Origin: Homalodisca vitripennis | Taxonomy: Eukaryota; Arthropoda; Insecta; Hemiptera; Cicadellidae | NCBI RefSeq assembly: GCF_021130785.1 | Contig: NC_060215.1 | Location: 65,600,501 to 65,664,500, forward strand | Reading direction: 5' to 3' | Length of the DNA: 64,000 nt | In this document: piece by piece, positions 34,119 through 44,990 of the stretch | Numbering within the stretch: position 1 is the stretch's first letter | How the letters are laid out: each line of letters opens with the position of its first letter | Program-made: the position numbers and the translations under genes | The notes under the pieces: generated by a model | Databases searched by the model: none | The model's input: the letters and a program-made list of their open reading frames with translations, nothing else | What the model was told of the DNA's origin: nothing

Positions 34119-35377
34119 TGTGGGTCATTCAATAAGTAACGAGCCAAATTTCTACTGCTCAAAAAACGGCTGAATTGATTCATATTAAACTTTCAGGATA
34201 TAAAGTTGGCAACCTTGCAATGACATCTAATCAGCTGTTTAATTATATTTTGTAAACATAGCCTCAAATTGACTCAGTTATAATGGCGAGTGCGCTAGAG
34301 AATTACACCGTGGAAGAGCAACGTGCCGTGATCAGAGTTCTAGTCGCGAACGGTGAGAAAAGTTGTAAAATCTATAAAAGAATGGAGATAGTTGTTTGAA
34401 TCGATCGAATGTTTACAAATAGGTAGAATAGTTTTAAAGTGGCCGTACAAAAGTTTCTGACTTCTGACCAGTCGAAGTTGGAATTTCTTTTCTCGAATCT
34501 CGGTTTGAGCGTTAATTCGTGACAATATACTATCACTGTTGAACTGATAAGTGTAATAATAATCGCGGGTGTTGGAACTGTCCATAAAACTATTCACAGC
34601 AAGCTTCAGTACAAGATACCCTGTGCGAGATGGGTGCCCAGACAACTCACGGACACTCACAAAGAAACCCTGCTTCAAATCAGTAGGCAGTTCAAAAATC
34701 GATATTTGATTGAAGGAGAAGGTTTTTTTAAGAGTAGCAACGTGTGATGAACACTACTATGATCCAGAGTCAAAACGATAGAGCCTTGAGTCTACGAAAA
34801 ATTCAGGATCCAGCCATCATAAAGTCATGCTTACAGTATTCTGGGATTTTCATAAATTAATATTATGATTTTCTAGAAGGCCAAAGAACAATAAAAAACT
34901 AATATCCTACTACAGTGACATGCTGGAAAACAAGATAAGACCTACCATCCGAACTAAACGCCGCAGGCTCTTGACTGAAGGCGTGATTTTGCCTTATGAC
35001 AACGTCCGTCCATATACGGCACAGCTGACGAAAGACAACCTCAGAAACTGGGGTGCGAGATCCTTTCGACATTCTCCCTATAGTCCTGATTTAGACCCAT
35101 CAGACTTCCTTCTCTTTGTACCCATTAAAGAGGGTTTCCAAGGTATACATGTTCAAACCAAGTAAAAGGTCAAAAATCTGGTGCAAGAGTGCCTCTGAGA
35201 TCAACTCAAAGAATTTTATGTCAAGGGAATTTACAAATTAACAGAAATATGGGTTAACAAGTTTATAAGTGTTGCTGGGGAGTATGTTGAAAAGTGACCA
35301 AAGTTTTGTACTGATTTAATAAACTGTTTTTGATCAGTAGTAATTTGTCCCGTTACTTATTGAATGACCCTCACACT
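34119..35377 (+). mobile_element. Mariner transposon, full-length but inactivated
   Basis: About 1.26 kb flanked by TA. The ends carry inverted repeats built on gggtcattcaataagtaacg: left tgtgggtcattcaataagta, right the complement of gagggtcattcaataagtaa. The repeats continue for about 40 bp. It contains one decayed transposase. Length, TA target and the D,D34D spacing place it in the mariner family proper, distinct from the family at 29596. Confidence 0.93.
34283..35297 (+). pseudogene. Mariner transposase pseudogene
   Basis: The start gives MASALENYTVEEQRAVIRVL, the usual mariner N-terminal helix-turn-helix. Later come RWVPRQLTDTHKE near 34630 (the conserved WVPHxL-type linker), TCDE then HYYDPES near 34740-34768, YDNVRPY near 34994, and HSPYSPDLDPSDF near 35071. 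The three catalytic aspartates (TCDE, YDN, PSD) are recognisable and the last two are separated by exactly 34 residues, as in mariner D,D34D. After TCDE the usual TWIH tetrapeptide is missing, consistent with a 12-bp deletion. Multiple stops and frameshifts (for example after MEIVV and after SSNV) make it non-functional. Confidence 0.92.
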
Positions 35378-37266
35378 TATACAAACCCTCGTACTTTCTT
35401 TCAGCTCCTTGACTTGTTGGTTTTAAAGCTGGTTAGCCAGTTAAGTTATGAAGCTTTATTCAGTATAAATATCAACACAATTCTTAATACATTTATATTA
35501 CATTTTATTTTAAAATTCATGACTATGGAGCACAAATAGTTTTCTGTATACTCTTAAATATAACCAAAACAAAACTGCATCACTATAAATCAATAAATCT
35601 TTATAATTTTGTTTCTTATCATTTTTATATTTTTTTGGCATATACGAGTATAATGTCCGTATGTACGAGTACTCTATTACAATTCTCTACTTGGTTGTCT
35701 TCAGTTATCTTGAAGAACTATGAATATGTTTTCTACAAAAACGTTTTCTCAACATAAAATCGATTGCATAAACTTAGCACATTAGATGCGTGCAATCTGT
35801 AAACTACCCTCCATTCCAACCCTTAGGTATCCGGAATTATCACTGTGACCCTTATTCTCGGTTCGCATACCTGAAACCCCTCACAGAATATTCCATATGT
35901 CTGCAATTGTCACTTATCTCAACTCACACATGTAACATCCGGCCTAGTTACAAAATCCCAAATGTTGAGGAATTATGTTGCTGAGGCTCCGGAATCTGAC
36001 CAATGTTCCGCTTGTTTTGTAGTTGGCGCTATAGTGCCATCTGAAGAAGACTTCCCTCGATCTTGAATTCCACCGGAACATTTTCGACGTAGACAGAAGG
36101 ATAAACGACGTCAGAAGTTCGATAGTGGCTTTACAGGTTAATTTATTTAAAAGTTTTATATATTACGTGGACCTATTAGTGATTCAGATACCAACCTGAT
36201 ATGTCACGTGATTGAGTGATGTTGTTGACTTGAGTATTTTCCCTCATATCAGGTCTCGTGTTGTTCCCGACTTGTTATCTGCAGTACAGTACCATTGAAC
36301 GGGTAAAGAGATAATAACTCCATGGAGATAACGTTACCTATTTACCTTTACTTGTAACTCATTCTGGAGTCTTGATAATCATACAAATATGTCTTTATCA
36401 TATGATAGAAATCTGCCCATTGGTTTGGTGTCATTTTAAGTAATAAGAGAAGAAAACATTTGAGTCTGTTTCCGAACCAGTTTGAGTTTAATTAATTTGC
36501 TAAAGTAATTTCTTATTGATTAAATCTAGGAAATAACCATGTAACCTTAATTTAATATGTGTAATTTGTGATAGGTACATAGGTTTCAAATTTTAATTTC
36601 TATAACTCGATTTTCAGTCAGCATAGTGCAGCCTTCATGGGTCCACAAAGTCAGTTACTTCTGCATTGGACCCAGCCTCTTTACATGCACTTTTCATGTG
36701 TAAATGTGAACTAACTAGACAACAATATACTACTTACAGGAGTCTTTGGTGAAGCAGAACCCCACTACATTTCATATATCGCATATGAACTGAGGCAGCC
36801 ATACTTTCAGCACAGGTTTTACTAGTTTTATTTCAGGTCAATTCATAATTTACATTTGTTATTAACGAAAAGATCAAGATACAGCTAAAATATTCTGTCA
36901 ATAACTTGTGACTTTCAGGCTATTAGTGAATTTCCTAATAGTGAATTTGGTATTAAGTAAGAAAATAACCATCAAAGAGTTTTTCGTTTAGTTTTGAGAA
37001 AAAAATGTCATACTGCTGAGACCCTGCTGGACTGAAGTGATCCCAGTTCCAGTCGACGAAGCGCAGGAGGTTTAATGGGTAAACCTAGGGATCGTAGAGA
37101 AAGAGAACACGGGGAGCTCTAAAGCGGAGACCCTAGGTGCGTAACGCATTTCCTCCTGAGGGAAAAAAACGTAACGTAATAAATAGTTGTGTATGAAAAC
37201 GAAGCATTATAAATAAATAAATGAATGTAGTGAGCAAACAGTTAAATATCCTAATTATAGTACTTA
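35378..37266. other. Unassigned DNA
   Basis: About 1.9 kb, mostly AT-rich. A GC-richer piece at 37020-37150 (gatcccagttccagtcgacg, gggtaaacctagggatcg) looks like the kind of sequence found at retrotransposon 3-prime ends, but no reading frame supports that. Confidence 0.35.
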
Positions 37267-38682
37267 CAGGGTGTTGCATGAGAGGTTGGCACAACCTCAA
37301 GATATTACAGCAGACACAAACACAAGTGCAAGTGAACACATGTTCTATCTCGCTTCATTGAGTGTGTGCCTGCCCGTATGTATTTTTTATTTAAAAACTT
37401 CATATCTTAACATCTGGTGGAGCGAATAACATGAAACTTGGGATTTATGTTAAGCTAATTAAATGAGCAATAAAACATTAAATAAATATCATAACTTTCC
37501 ATTTCGAAATGCCTGGACTAAACGGTTTCAAAACTAAGTATCTAAAAAACTATATATCGTAAATTAAAATTACAGGAATAATCATTTGTTGCAGATTGAA
37601 TGACATAACTAAAATACCAAATTCGTTAAACTAATAAACCATTTGTGTATATATGCCTCACAACTGATAAATATTTGTTGCTCACAGCTTATGGAAACAA
37701 ACCTATAAAGTGACCATGTTCACTTATGTGTTAAAAATACCATTGGCATTGTAATAAAAATTGTAAAATAAATGATATCTAAGTTTTTATAGCAATACTG
37801 TTTTTTTATATTTTTATTATTAGACACTGTTTGTTTTTTTTATTGTTAGACTTTTACAAATCTTAACAGACACCATTCTGTTAATAATAAAGGAAATCAC
37901 ACAATTATTGTTTTGTTTTCCTCTTTTTTTATTACAATACGTGACGCATTTTTTATTGTTTCCACATGCTGTCAAAGGAATATGTGATGACAGCTGTGAT
38001 GACAGCTTTACAGAAACGTAAAGAAACCTTTATATTTACAACTGATCAGAACTAACATGCCATTTAAATCATGTCTTACTGAAACTACCAGCAGTCAACA
38101 AATAGGGAATGAGAATGGTGTCTGTAATCAGCAGTAACGGAGCTTATTTGTAATTAACATTTGGAATCACAGGTAGTCAGTATTTGTTTATTTATCTTTC
38201 AGCAAATAATTTTAATGGAGGAAAGCGAAGGGAATTATTCCGATTCATACAAAAAACCAAATATAAAAAAGTGGTGATGAAAAGCTCTGAAATTTGCAAT
38301 TTACAAAAGGCAGAAAACACAAGTTAAACTGCGTTCAAAAGAATTTTCAAGACAACGACCGCAAAGATATAGAGTCAATAAAAGAGCAGATTGTTTGAAC
38401 AATGTTGATATTCCTCAAATAAAGCAAAAAGAATTGTCTAAATTACGTAAAATTAGATATTTAGAGATGGCACTTTTTCAAAATATATATTCACAGCCCG
38501 TTATAAGAAGTAGTCACTTCTGTAAGTCATCCCCACGACTGCCTTACTTAAAAAAACACATAATGGCGACTTGAAGCTGAACGACACATTTCTCGACCTA
38601 TATTTATAAGACATTTTGTTTACTTGAAATGATTAGTAGTATCAGCCACAGAAGTTTGGGAGACACTTTTCTGAGCACCCTG
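37267..38682. mobile_element. Possible Tc1/mariner-type element, about 1.4 kb
   Basis: The left boundary is TA|cagggtgttgcatgag and the right boundary is ttttctgagcaccctg|TA. The shared terminal word is only cagggtg, so pairing of the two ends is uncertain. Each end alone resembles a Tc1/mariner-type terminus; the right end reads inward cagggtgctcagaaaagtgt. The word tttaaaaacttcatatctta near 37387 has a relative at 29250. No transposase motif was seen inside. Confidence 0.4.
38217..38575 (+). other. Basic open frame after a splice-acceptor-like site
   Basis: A polypyrimidine run ending tttatctttcag precedes ATG at 38217. The frame reads MEESEGNYSDSYKKPNIKKW, meets two consecutive stops, then stays open for about 95 codons to 38573. 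It includes a Lys/Arg-rich run (EFSRQRPQRYRVNKRAD) and QKELSKLRKIRYLEMAL. No family is recognised. It may be a decayed transposon ORF or chance; the two adjacent stops argue against an intact exon. Confidence 0.25.
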
Positions 38683-38688
38683 TATATA

Positions 38689-39160
38689 CAGCTGTCCCAA
38701 AATTAGTACCAAGCAAAACCCCAGAGATAGAGCACTCCTAAAGGTACTCAAATAAACTAAAACATGTTACCCGATTATTTAGTTTTCTAGTTATCAATTT
38801 TGTTGTAATGAAATTATGGCTTAAATTATAAGATTTTTATTTTTAATTTGCTTTCGAAGATTTTAAAATAGTTAAAGATTTCAGGTTTTTTTTAACATTC
38901 ATTGGATTTTAAAAACACCATGGATAGATGTATGGTGACAAATTTATATCCGTCAGATACATATATTATTCAGATAGTTTTCGAAAAATATCAAGATATT
39001 ATCTTAACTATCAACGTGGCTTTAGCCAAAAAAATTATAACAGTCAAGAGTGTAGTAAAAGATTACAAAAAAAGTCGGGTAACATGTTTTAGATTATTTG
39101 AGTACCTTCAGGGGTGCTCTATCTCTGCCTTTTGTTTGACACTAAGTTTTGGGACACCCG
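38689..39160. mobile_element. MITE, 472 bp, with about 86-bp terminal inverted repeats
   Basis: The left end is TA|cagctgtcccaaaattagta. The right end is the complement of cgggtgtcccaaaacttagt|TA. Arms of about 86 bp match at roughly 85% and end in the shared aaaacatgttacccga. TA flanks both sides. The element starts only 6 bp after the right end of the preceding candidate element, within its terminal tatata. The 94-codon open frame inside is without motifs. Confidence 0.88.
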
Positions 39161-39840
39161 TACGTATTAGATTAGTAGCAAACTAAAAATTGAAGATAGA
39201 AACGAAATCCTATCCTTGGTCAAGTTTAATCAACGTATTATGCGAGATAATATTGCTCGTCACATTATGACAATTCTGCTGTTTATAACAGTATAACTTT
39301 GGGAACAGTTTCTGTGTCGGAGATATCGCATGCAACCTTTCTTTGATTGGAGCAATGTTAGCTCTTCTTCATGCTCAGTGAATGATCTTGGACAGTTCTA
39401 CTTTTCCTGAAACATGACAATTGAAAATAAAATTTCTATTACTTATAGACATCTTGTAATGTGTTAGATTTTAATATAACATAACAGAGACAATAGGTAA
39501 ATGTTACCTGTGTGAGATGTAACTATGGCTTTATAAAACTCACCAATAATAAAGTAAAATCTTGTGGTTGTACTATTTATAAGGTGAATTATTTGAATTT
39601 ATTATGACATAAACTGACTCCTCCCCGACCTATAGGACCAAAGTTGGGACAACCATTTCTATAATATCTACTCCAAGAGATTGAGGACAATTTAGAACAT
39701 TTATTTTATAGTAAAGTTGATTGCATTTGATTTTTGATGGTTTTATAGTTGATTAATGGTCTAAATTATCTTTTAATATTGAAAGAGCTGGAACAACGTT
39801 TCTGTGATAACAGGTGGTATATATTGTTTAAGGAAAACGT
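39161..39840. other. Unassigned AT-rich DNA
   Basis: No motif recognised. The last part may be the undetected 5-prime portion of the following retrotransposon. Confidence 0.35.
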
Positions 39841-39844
39841 TTTT

Positions 39845-42296
39845 ATCCAGTATTTGACCGATTAATTTACAGGTCTCCCAGTGGAAATGAAGAAATGATT
39901 TTCACAAACCTCGAATGTCTACTAATAGACTTGACAAAATTTCATCAAACATTTGTTGTGATGGGTGACTAACATCAACGCTTTGAACAAATCCCACCCA
40001 CACATAAAACGTCTGGAAGATCTTCTAAGTTCTTTTGGTCTTCAGTTGCTTTTAAATCCACTACAAGAGTGACAGCCACAACTCAGACGATTATTGAGAT
40101 GTTATTTCAGCATTGTCTGTTATCAACACATCAATTTCTAATCTCTACAACCAAGAGGTTATATTTAGTGAAACTCAGATACAAAAAGAGCCGAAAATTA
40201 TAAAAGGAAATGTGGATTTTCTAAAATTTGTCTCAATCAACTGAGGTGTAGTTAAAAAAATGTAATGACTATATAAATTATTATTTAGACAAATATATCC
40301 CTAAAAAGCAATTAACATTGGTCACAAACAAAAAAATAAAATAAAAAAAACAAGTGGATCAAAAGGAATTCTGATTTCGAGAGATAAACAAGTTTTATTC
40401 CGAAATTAACAAAACAACTACATATTACCAATACAAAAATTGTTTCCGACTTTACAAGAAGACTTATAAGAAAAGTGATCCAAGCTGATGTCTCAAAATC
40501 TGCTTTTTTCCTCTAAATAATCCTTCAAAGACATAATCAATAATAAAAACAAAGAGTACCAACCATGTACAGTCAAAATTGTTAATATACTTGTGGATGG
40601 TGACGCCGGGTTTGCTAATGAGTTTAACAGATTATTTTCATCTGTTGCTTGTGAGCAAGGCCCGGGCCGCATAGTCCTCTGGTTGATTTCACGCGTAGCC
40701 TGATTCCAATAGCCACAATGGCACTAAAACCGGTGGTTGAGGAAGAGTTCAACGAAATCATTCAGTAGCTCCCAGCCAAAAATCGAACAACCTAAATTTA
40801 ATATCAGTATGGGTCAGAAAAAAAATTTTAAAGCATATTGTGAAACCATTAACAAAATTATTCAACCTATCTTTCCATACAGGAGTTTTCTCCTTTCTTC
40901 AAAAAGTCTCTAAAGTAACACCAATTTTCAAAAGGATTACCATTCTTGTGTCAGTAATTATCGGCCTGTCTCAATCTTGATAACCTTTAACATGATATTT
41001 GAAAAACTGTTTATGGTAAGAATGCTTAGATTTTTAAATAAAAACAACCAGCTCTCGAATGAACAGTTTGGATTTAGAAAAGGCAAATCTGCCGTGGACG
41101 CAGTTGTGAGTTTGGTAGATATGGTTGTATAGGGATTAGGATGTCGGAGTCCCACTTTAAGTGTGTTTCTCGATTTATAAAAAGCATTCGACTATGTTGA
41201 CCACAGTATACTGCTAGAAAAACTAGAATCTCGTTGCATTTGAGGAATTCCCCAGATGTGACTGAGATAATTTTGCAGTCACAGAACGAAAAAAGTCAAA
41301 ATTTCAAACAAATTGTCAGATTCGATTAATCTGAGCTACAGAGTCCCTCAGGAATCTGTTCTTTGTCCAGTCCTCTTCTTCATATATGTCAATGACATAG
41401 TATCATCACTATAGTACGGACGAATCGTACAGTATGCTAATTACACGACTTTCTGTCTCAGCACAAAAACAAATTTGGAACTATATCAATTTCAACAATT
41501 GTTGTCAAAAATGTCACCAATATCAATCTCGAAAAAAGTTTTGAAAAGGCAACTGTTCAGACCCAACGAGTGACACCACCGTAATGTTAGAAGACAACTT
41601 ATTGGAAACAGTCTACACAACAATATTCCATGGAATACACCTGGATAAGGGGTTTACATGGAATGGATCACATGGAATGGATCACATTGATTCTGTATGT
41701 GCCAGGCTCGGGCATCTACGTCTTCAGGTCTTTAGCAAAATACTGTCCGACTCAGGTTCTGATGGTGGTATATTTGAGATTAATTGGCCCACATCTCTCT
41801 TGCGGAATAATGCTTTGGGGGTATCACATACTTTATGAGGGCTTTCAGACTCCAGAGAAAAGCTGCTCTAATCATTGCAAAATTAAAACCTAGAGAGTCG
41901 TGTAAAGAGGCTTTCAAAACTCTACAGCTGTTGACGCCGCCAAGTCTATATATTTTCTGTAACAACAATTATCTGTATATCCAAGTGTTCCTTAATGAGG
42001 GGCACGTAAAAGACATACACAACCATGATTCTAAAGGCAGCGTAAACTACCGAACTGGGAGACATAGACGGTGATTTAGTTAACCTCACAGGCAGGTAGG
42101 TGTTCATTTTATTAAAATATGTTCAGGTTCAATCAAGAATGTCCCAACGCTCAAGGTGGTAAGAACTCGTCTAAAACGCCGTGGTGTTATATACATTTTA
42201 TACTGTCACCGAGTTTCTGGTATTTGACTCGGAGACCGCCCAATTGGCTGACTGACTTCGAAGCTGGGTCTAGGTGTGAATAAACAAATAAATCAA
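39845..42296 (+). mobile_element. Jockey-like non-LTR retrotransposon, inactivated
   Basis: Endonuclease remnants come first: YRSPSGNEEMIFTNLE at about 39868, then FVVMGD at about 39952, matching the YRSPSG...GDFN region. A linker piece, ANEFNRLFSSVACEQ, follows at about 40617. Reverse transcriptase motifs run from 40930 to 41460, and a C-terminal FRLQRKAALIIAKLKPRESC lies near 41845. The last recognisable codons end at about 42073 and an aataaacaaataaatcaatg tail follows to about 42296. The order endonuclease, reverse transcriptase, C-terminal domain is that of Jockey/CR1-type elements. The 5-prime end (ORF1) was not found, so the copy is probably 5-prime truncated. Confidence 0.88.
40930..42073 (+). 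pseudogene. Jockey-like reverse transcriptase pseudogene
   Basis: Motifs in order are SNYRPVSIL (40950), QFGFRKGKSAVDAV (41064), FLDL-stop-KAFDYVDHS (41166, motif A, with a stop in place of the Ser/Arg), VPQESVLCPVLFFIYVNDI (41343, motif B; PQG has become PQE) and VQYANYTTF (41428, motif C). In motif C the catalytic YADD has become YANY, so both catalytic aspartates are lost. Stops also occur after DMVV and before the C-terminal region. The C-terminal block KPRESCKEAFKTLQLLTPPS is the conserved Jockey tail (PRxSCRxLFKxLxILTLPS). The enzyme would be inactive even without the stops. Confidence 0.9.
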
Positions 42297-42297
42297 T

Positions 42298-42714
42298 GTT
42301 GAATATGAAGAGACGCTAACTACCTTAAAACTATTTCATTAGTCCAGTAGTTATTTACTAAGTTTAACTTTCACAACTTCAGCCAAGACAAGAGTGTTAA
42401 CCATTGTATTATAATGTAAATGTTTCGAACTTTAAACCAACATTATTTTTTTATAGAGTCGGCCCTTTGAGATCGGATTTGCGGCAATGTTCTCTACTAA
42501 TATAGACCTTTAATTTTATGTACTACTCGACCTGTTTTCATTTTAGATTTTCTTCTGACTCCTAACAGGTCATCCCCATGACATGACAAAAAAATAGTAG
42601 TTACTTAAAAAAGTAGATTTATAGATACAGTAATAATGTATCAAGTTTATTGCTTTACCTATAATCGTAAGTGAATTATCAAGTATATTATCGCGGGACT
42701 TTTCTTACACTCTG
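42298..42714. mobile_element. 5-prime truncated copy of the 6837-7530 MITE
   Basis: Aligns with 7110-7530: ttgaatatgaa/ttggatatgaa, accttaaa.ctatttc.t.ag, tttactaa.tttaactttcac, gtagtta..taa.aaagtagattta, and a terminal tacactctg|TA matching aacaatctg|TA. The left 270 bp of the family is missing. The copy begins within 2 bp of the retrotransposon tail, suggesting that the retrotransposon landed in, or recombined with, this element. Confidence 0.75.
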
Positions 42715-43860
42715 TATACATATACCATATGAATACCATAAATAAAAAAAATACAATTAATAATACACATATACATGTATGCTGGTAATTTGTTATTATT
42801 ATTAAATTAAGATTTTTTGTACTATTTAATCTGCATTTATTTTGTTCGGAAGTATGTAAACACTTGGTAAATATTTTCAACAGTACAGTTTTTTTTAACT
42901 AAATGTAATTGTTCTGTATTACTCGTACATACTACTATATACTATATTACTATAACTTGTCAATATGTGTATAAACATATTGATCTCAGTTGGTACACTT
43001 AACTATATTACGTGAGTTCTGCTAGTATATGTGAGCGTTTGAGCCTACACCTGTACCGCAGATGTTGTAATAAAGTTTAATGCGAAAGGCCAAATCGTGG
43101 TTTACGGTCATTCTTAACTTCGCTAAACTACTTTAGTGATTACCGACCTTAAGCAGCAGCTTTGTGTGGAAATCGTGGTAGTTAAGGAACACATTGTTAA
43201 CAGGATCGATAATACTTAAGTACCACTTCATATAAGTTAATGTTGCCTCGGCACACACCTCCATTGCAAGGAAAGACTTAATCAGAATCATTTATCATAA
43301 CTACAAAATCATTACCTCTTAAGGATATACGTTATCATTTTCTAACATCTTAAACGCTGTACTGAGTGGCACATTAAAGAACCAAAAAGGTTTTAAATTT
43401 TTATACTCCATTATAAATAAAAAAATTCCAAGTTTAATTGCAATAGTCTGTTATTTATCTATGTAATGAACTATTGAGGAACTTTTAATTTATCTATTAT
43501 ATTTATATACGTATGATAGACATATTTTAGAACTATTTGAATAAAACTTTTGACGCTAAACTAAGAAAAGGACGACTACTTTTTTATATTATGAATAATA
43601 CATTTTAAAACAAAACATTCTAAAGTTTACTGCTTTTAATCTGCGTAACCCTGTAAACTTGTTAAAGTGTGTAGCATTTTTTTTAGAAAATTTCTATTTT
43701 GATTTTGTAAAAAATTGCTTTCATTTGCTATTAAATGATAGTTGTTCTTAGTTACTGAATATATACAAAAATACTCTGCACACTTAGCATTTTATTGCTT
43801 AATGTTTATTTATAAAACTAAATTTGACTAAGCCATATACTACAAGACAATAAGAGGATT
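42715..43860. other. Unassigned AT-rich DNA
   Basis: Nothing recognised. Confidence 0.4.
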
Positions 43861-43871
43861 AGATATATTTG

Positions 43872-44030
43872 CCATACTTTTATTAATAGAACTCAAACAC
43901 AACGTTTCGGGATCTGGTATCTACCCTATTCTTCACGTGGCCAGTCCTAAAACACAAGTCCTAAATTGAAGTTAATAATTTATCAGCCTGGCAATAAATG
44001 TTAACAATAATCAAGTCCGTTATCCTGTTA
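43872..44030 (-). mobile_element. Possible Penelope-like element tail
   Basis: On the minus strand the segment reads ttaggacttgtgttttagga, then ggccacgtgaagaatagggt, then agatcccgaaacgttgtgtt, then attaataaaa. The layout (gaagaa, a short self-pairing gggt...atccc, gaaacgttgtg, then an A/T-rich end) recalls the repeated ends of Penelope-like elements. Those ends often hold a minimal hammerhead ribozyme with a GAAAC core. The canonical CTGATGA/CTGAAGA half is altered here (cgtgaagaa). No GIY-YIG or reverse transcriptase was found next to it. Family assignment is from pattern memory only. Confidence 0.4.
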
Positions 44031-44310
44031 TCACTTCATATCATCCAATAATATATTACCTTTAAGCAAAGAACCTTTTATACTACGCTAAAAATATTCA
44101 TTGCTATGTTTTAAAGGACTTATGTATATCTATTGTACATGTCACAAAGACTTGGCTCAATATGTACAGTGGACCTGAAAGTAGTAGATATGAAATTTAC
44201 TAAATCGGGGCGTGTTGCGTGAGTTATAAATTTTGATATCCTTATACTATTTTAATCCAAAGCTCTCTAATAAATATAAAATATAACTGAAATGTACAAG
44301 ATATATACAG

Positions 44311-44420
44311 GGTGTTTCACATAAGGTGCAAAAAATGAATTGTAAGGGAATATATTATCGTAGAATAAGAGTACTAAACGGGTTGAATACTAAGTATATC
44401 CTTGAGAACAGTTTAAATAG
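44311..44420. other. Isolated Tc1/mariner-like terminus
   Basis: TA|cagggtgtttcacataagg at 44311 looks like the left end of another cagggtg-type element. No matching right end was found before the tandem repeat. The nearest opposite end, caccctg|TA near 47531, does not match beyond the first seven bases. Confidence 0.35.
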
Positions 44421-44990
44421 TTGAAAAATGGTTAGAAGAAGATACTTCTAGCCCGGAAAGACTATGGTTGGAAAAGCCAATCTTATCTGAAAAAGACCAA
44501 ACGGTATTTAGAAGGGCATAACCTGAGGGCATATATAGGGGATGGCCTAGACAGCGAAAGAAAATGGTTTAAAAAGATACTCTTATCTGGAAAATACCAA
44601 AGAGTAACTTGGGGGGCATGTGTTGTTGGTGGGCTGGACAGTGAATAGAGAATGGTTTGAAGAAGCCGCTTTCAGCTGGAAAATACCAAATAGTAAACTG
44701 GGGAGCATGTGTTGTTGGTGGGCTAGAAAGCGAATAGAAAATGGTTTGAAGAAGCTACAGTTAGCTGTATGAAACCAAACAGTAACAGTAACAAGAGAGT
44801 GGTTAAAAAAAAATTGGTTAGAAGAATGTAGCCGGAGGAGACCAATGAGTTACTAGACGGTCATGTCTAGGGTGTGGGCTAGGCAGCGAAAGGAGTATGG
44901 TTGGAAGAAGCTACTCTTAGTCGGAGGAGACCAAACAGTAACCCAAAGGGTTATTTGTAGGGGGTGCGCTAGACCTGCAGATAATCTCAA
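44420..44990 (+). repeat. Degenerate tandem repeat, period about 90 bp
   Basis: The word aatggtttgaagaagc or variants recurs near 44426, 44463, 44563, 44652, 44740, 44813 and 44907. It is followed by tctggaaaataccaa and then agtaacttggggggcatg, tgttgttggtgggctgga and gcgaa. The two best-preserved units lie at 44563-44740 and the ends are more diverged. Stops occur in all frames. Confidence 0.75.

Noticed and set aside
37267..38682. Calling the 1.4-kb interval a definite mariner
   Set aside because: The ends share only cagggtg and no transposase is visible. Listed as possible only.
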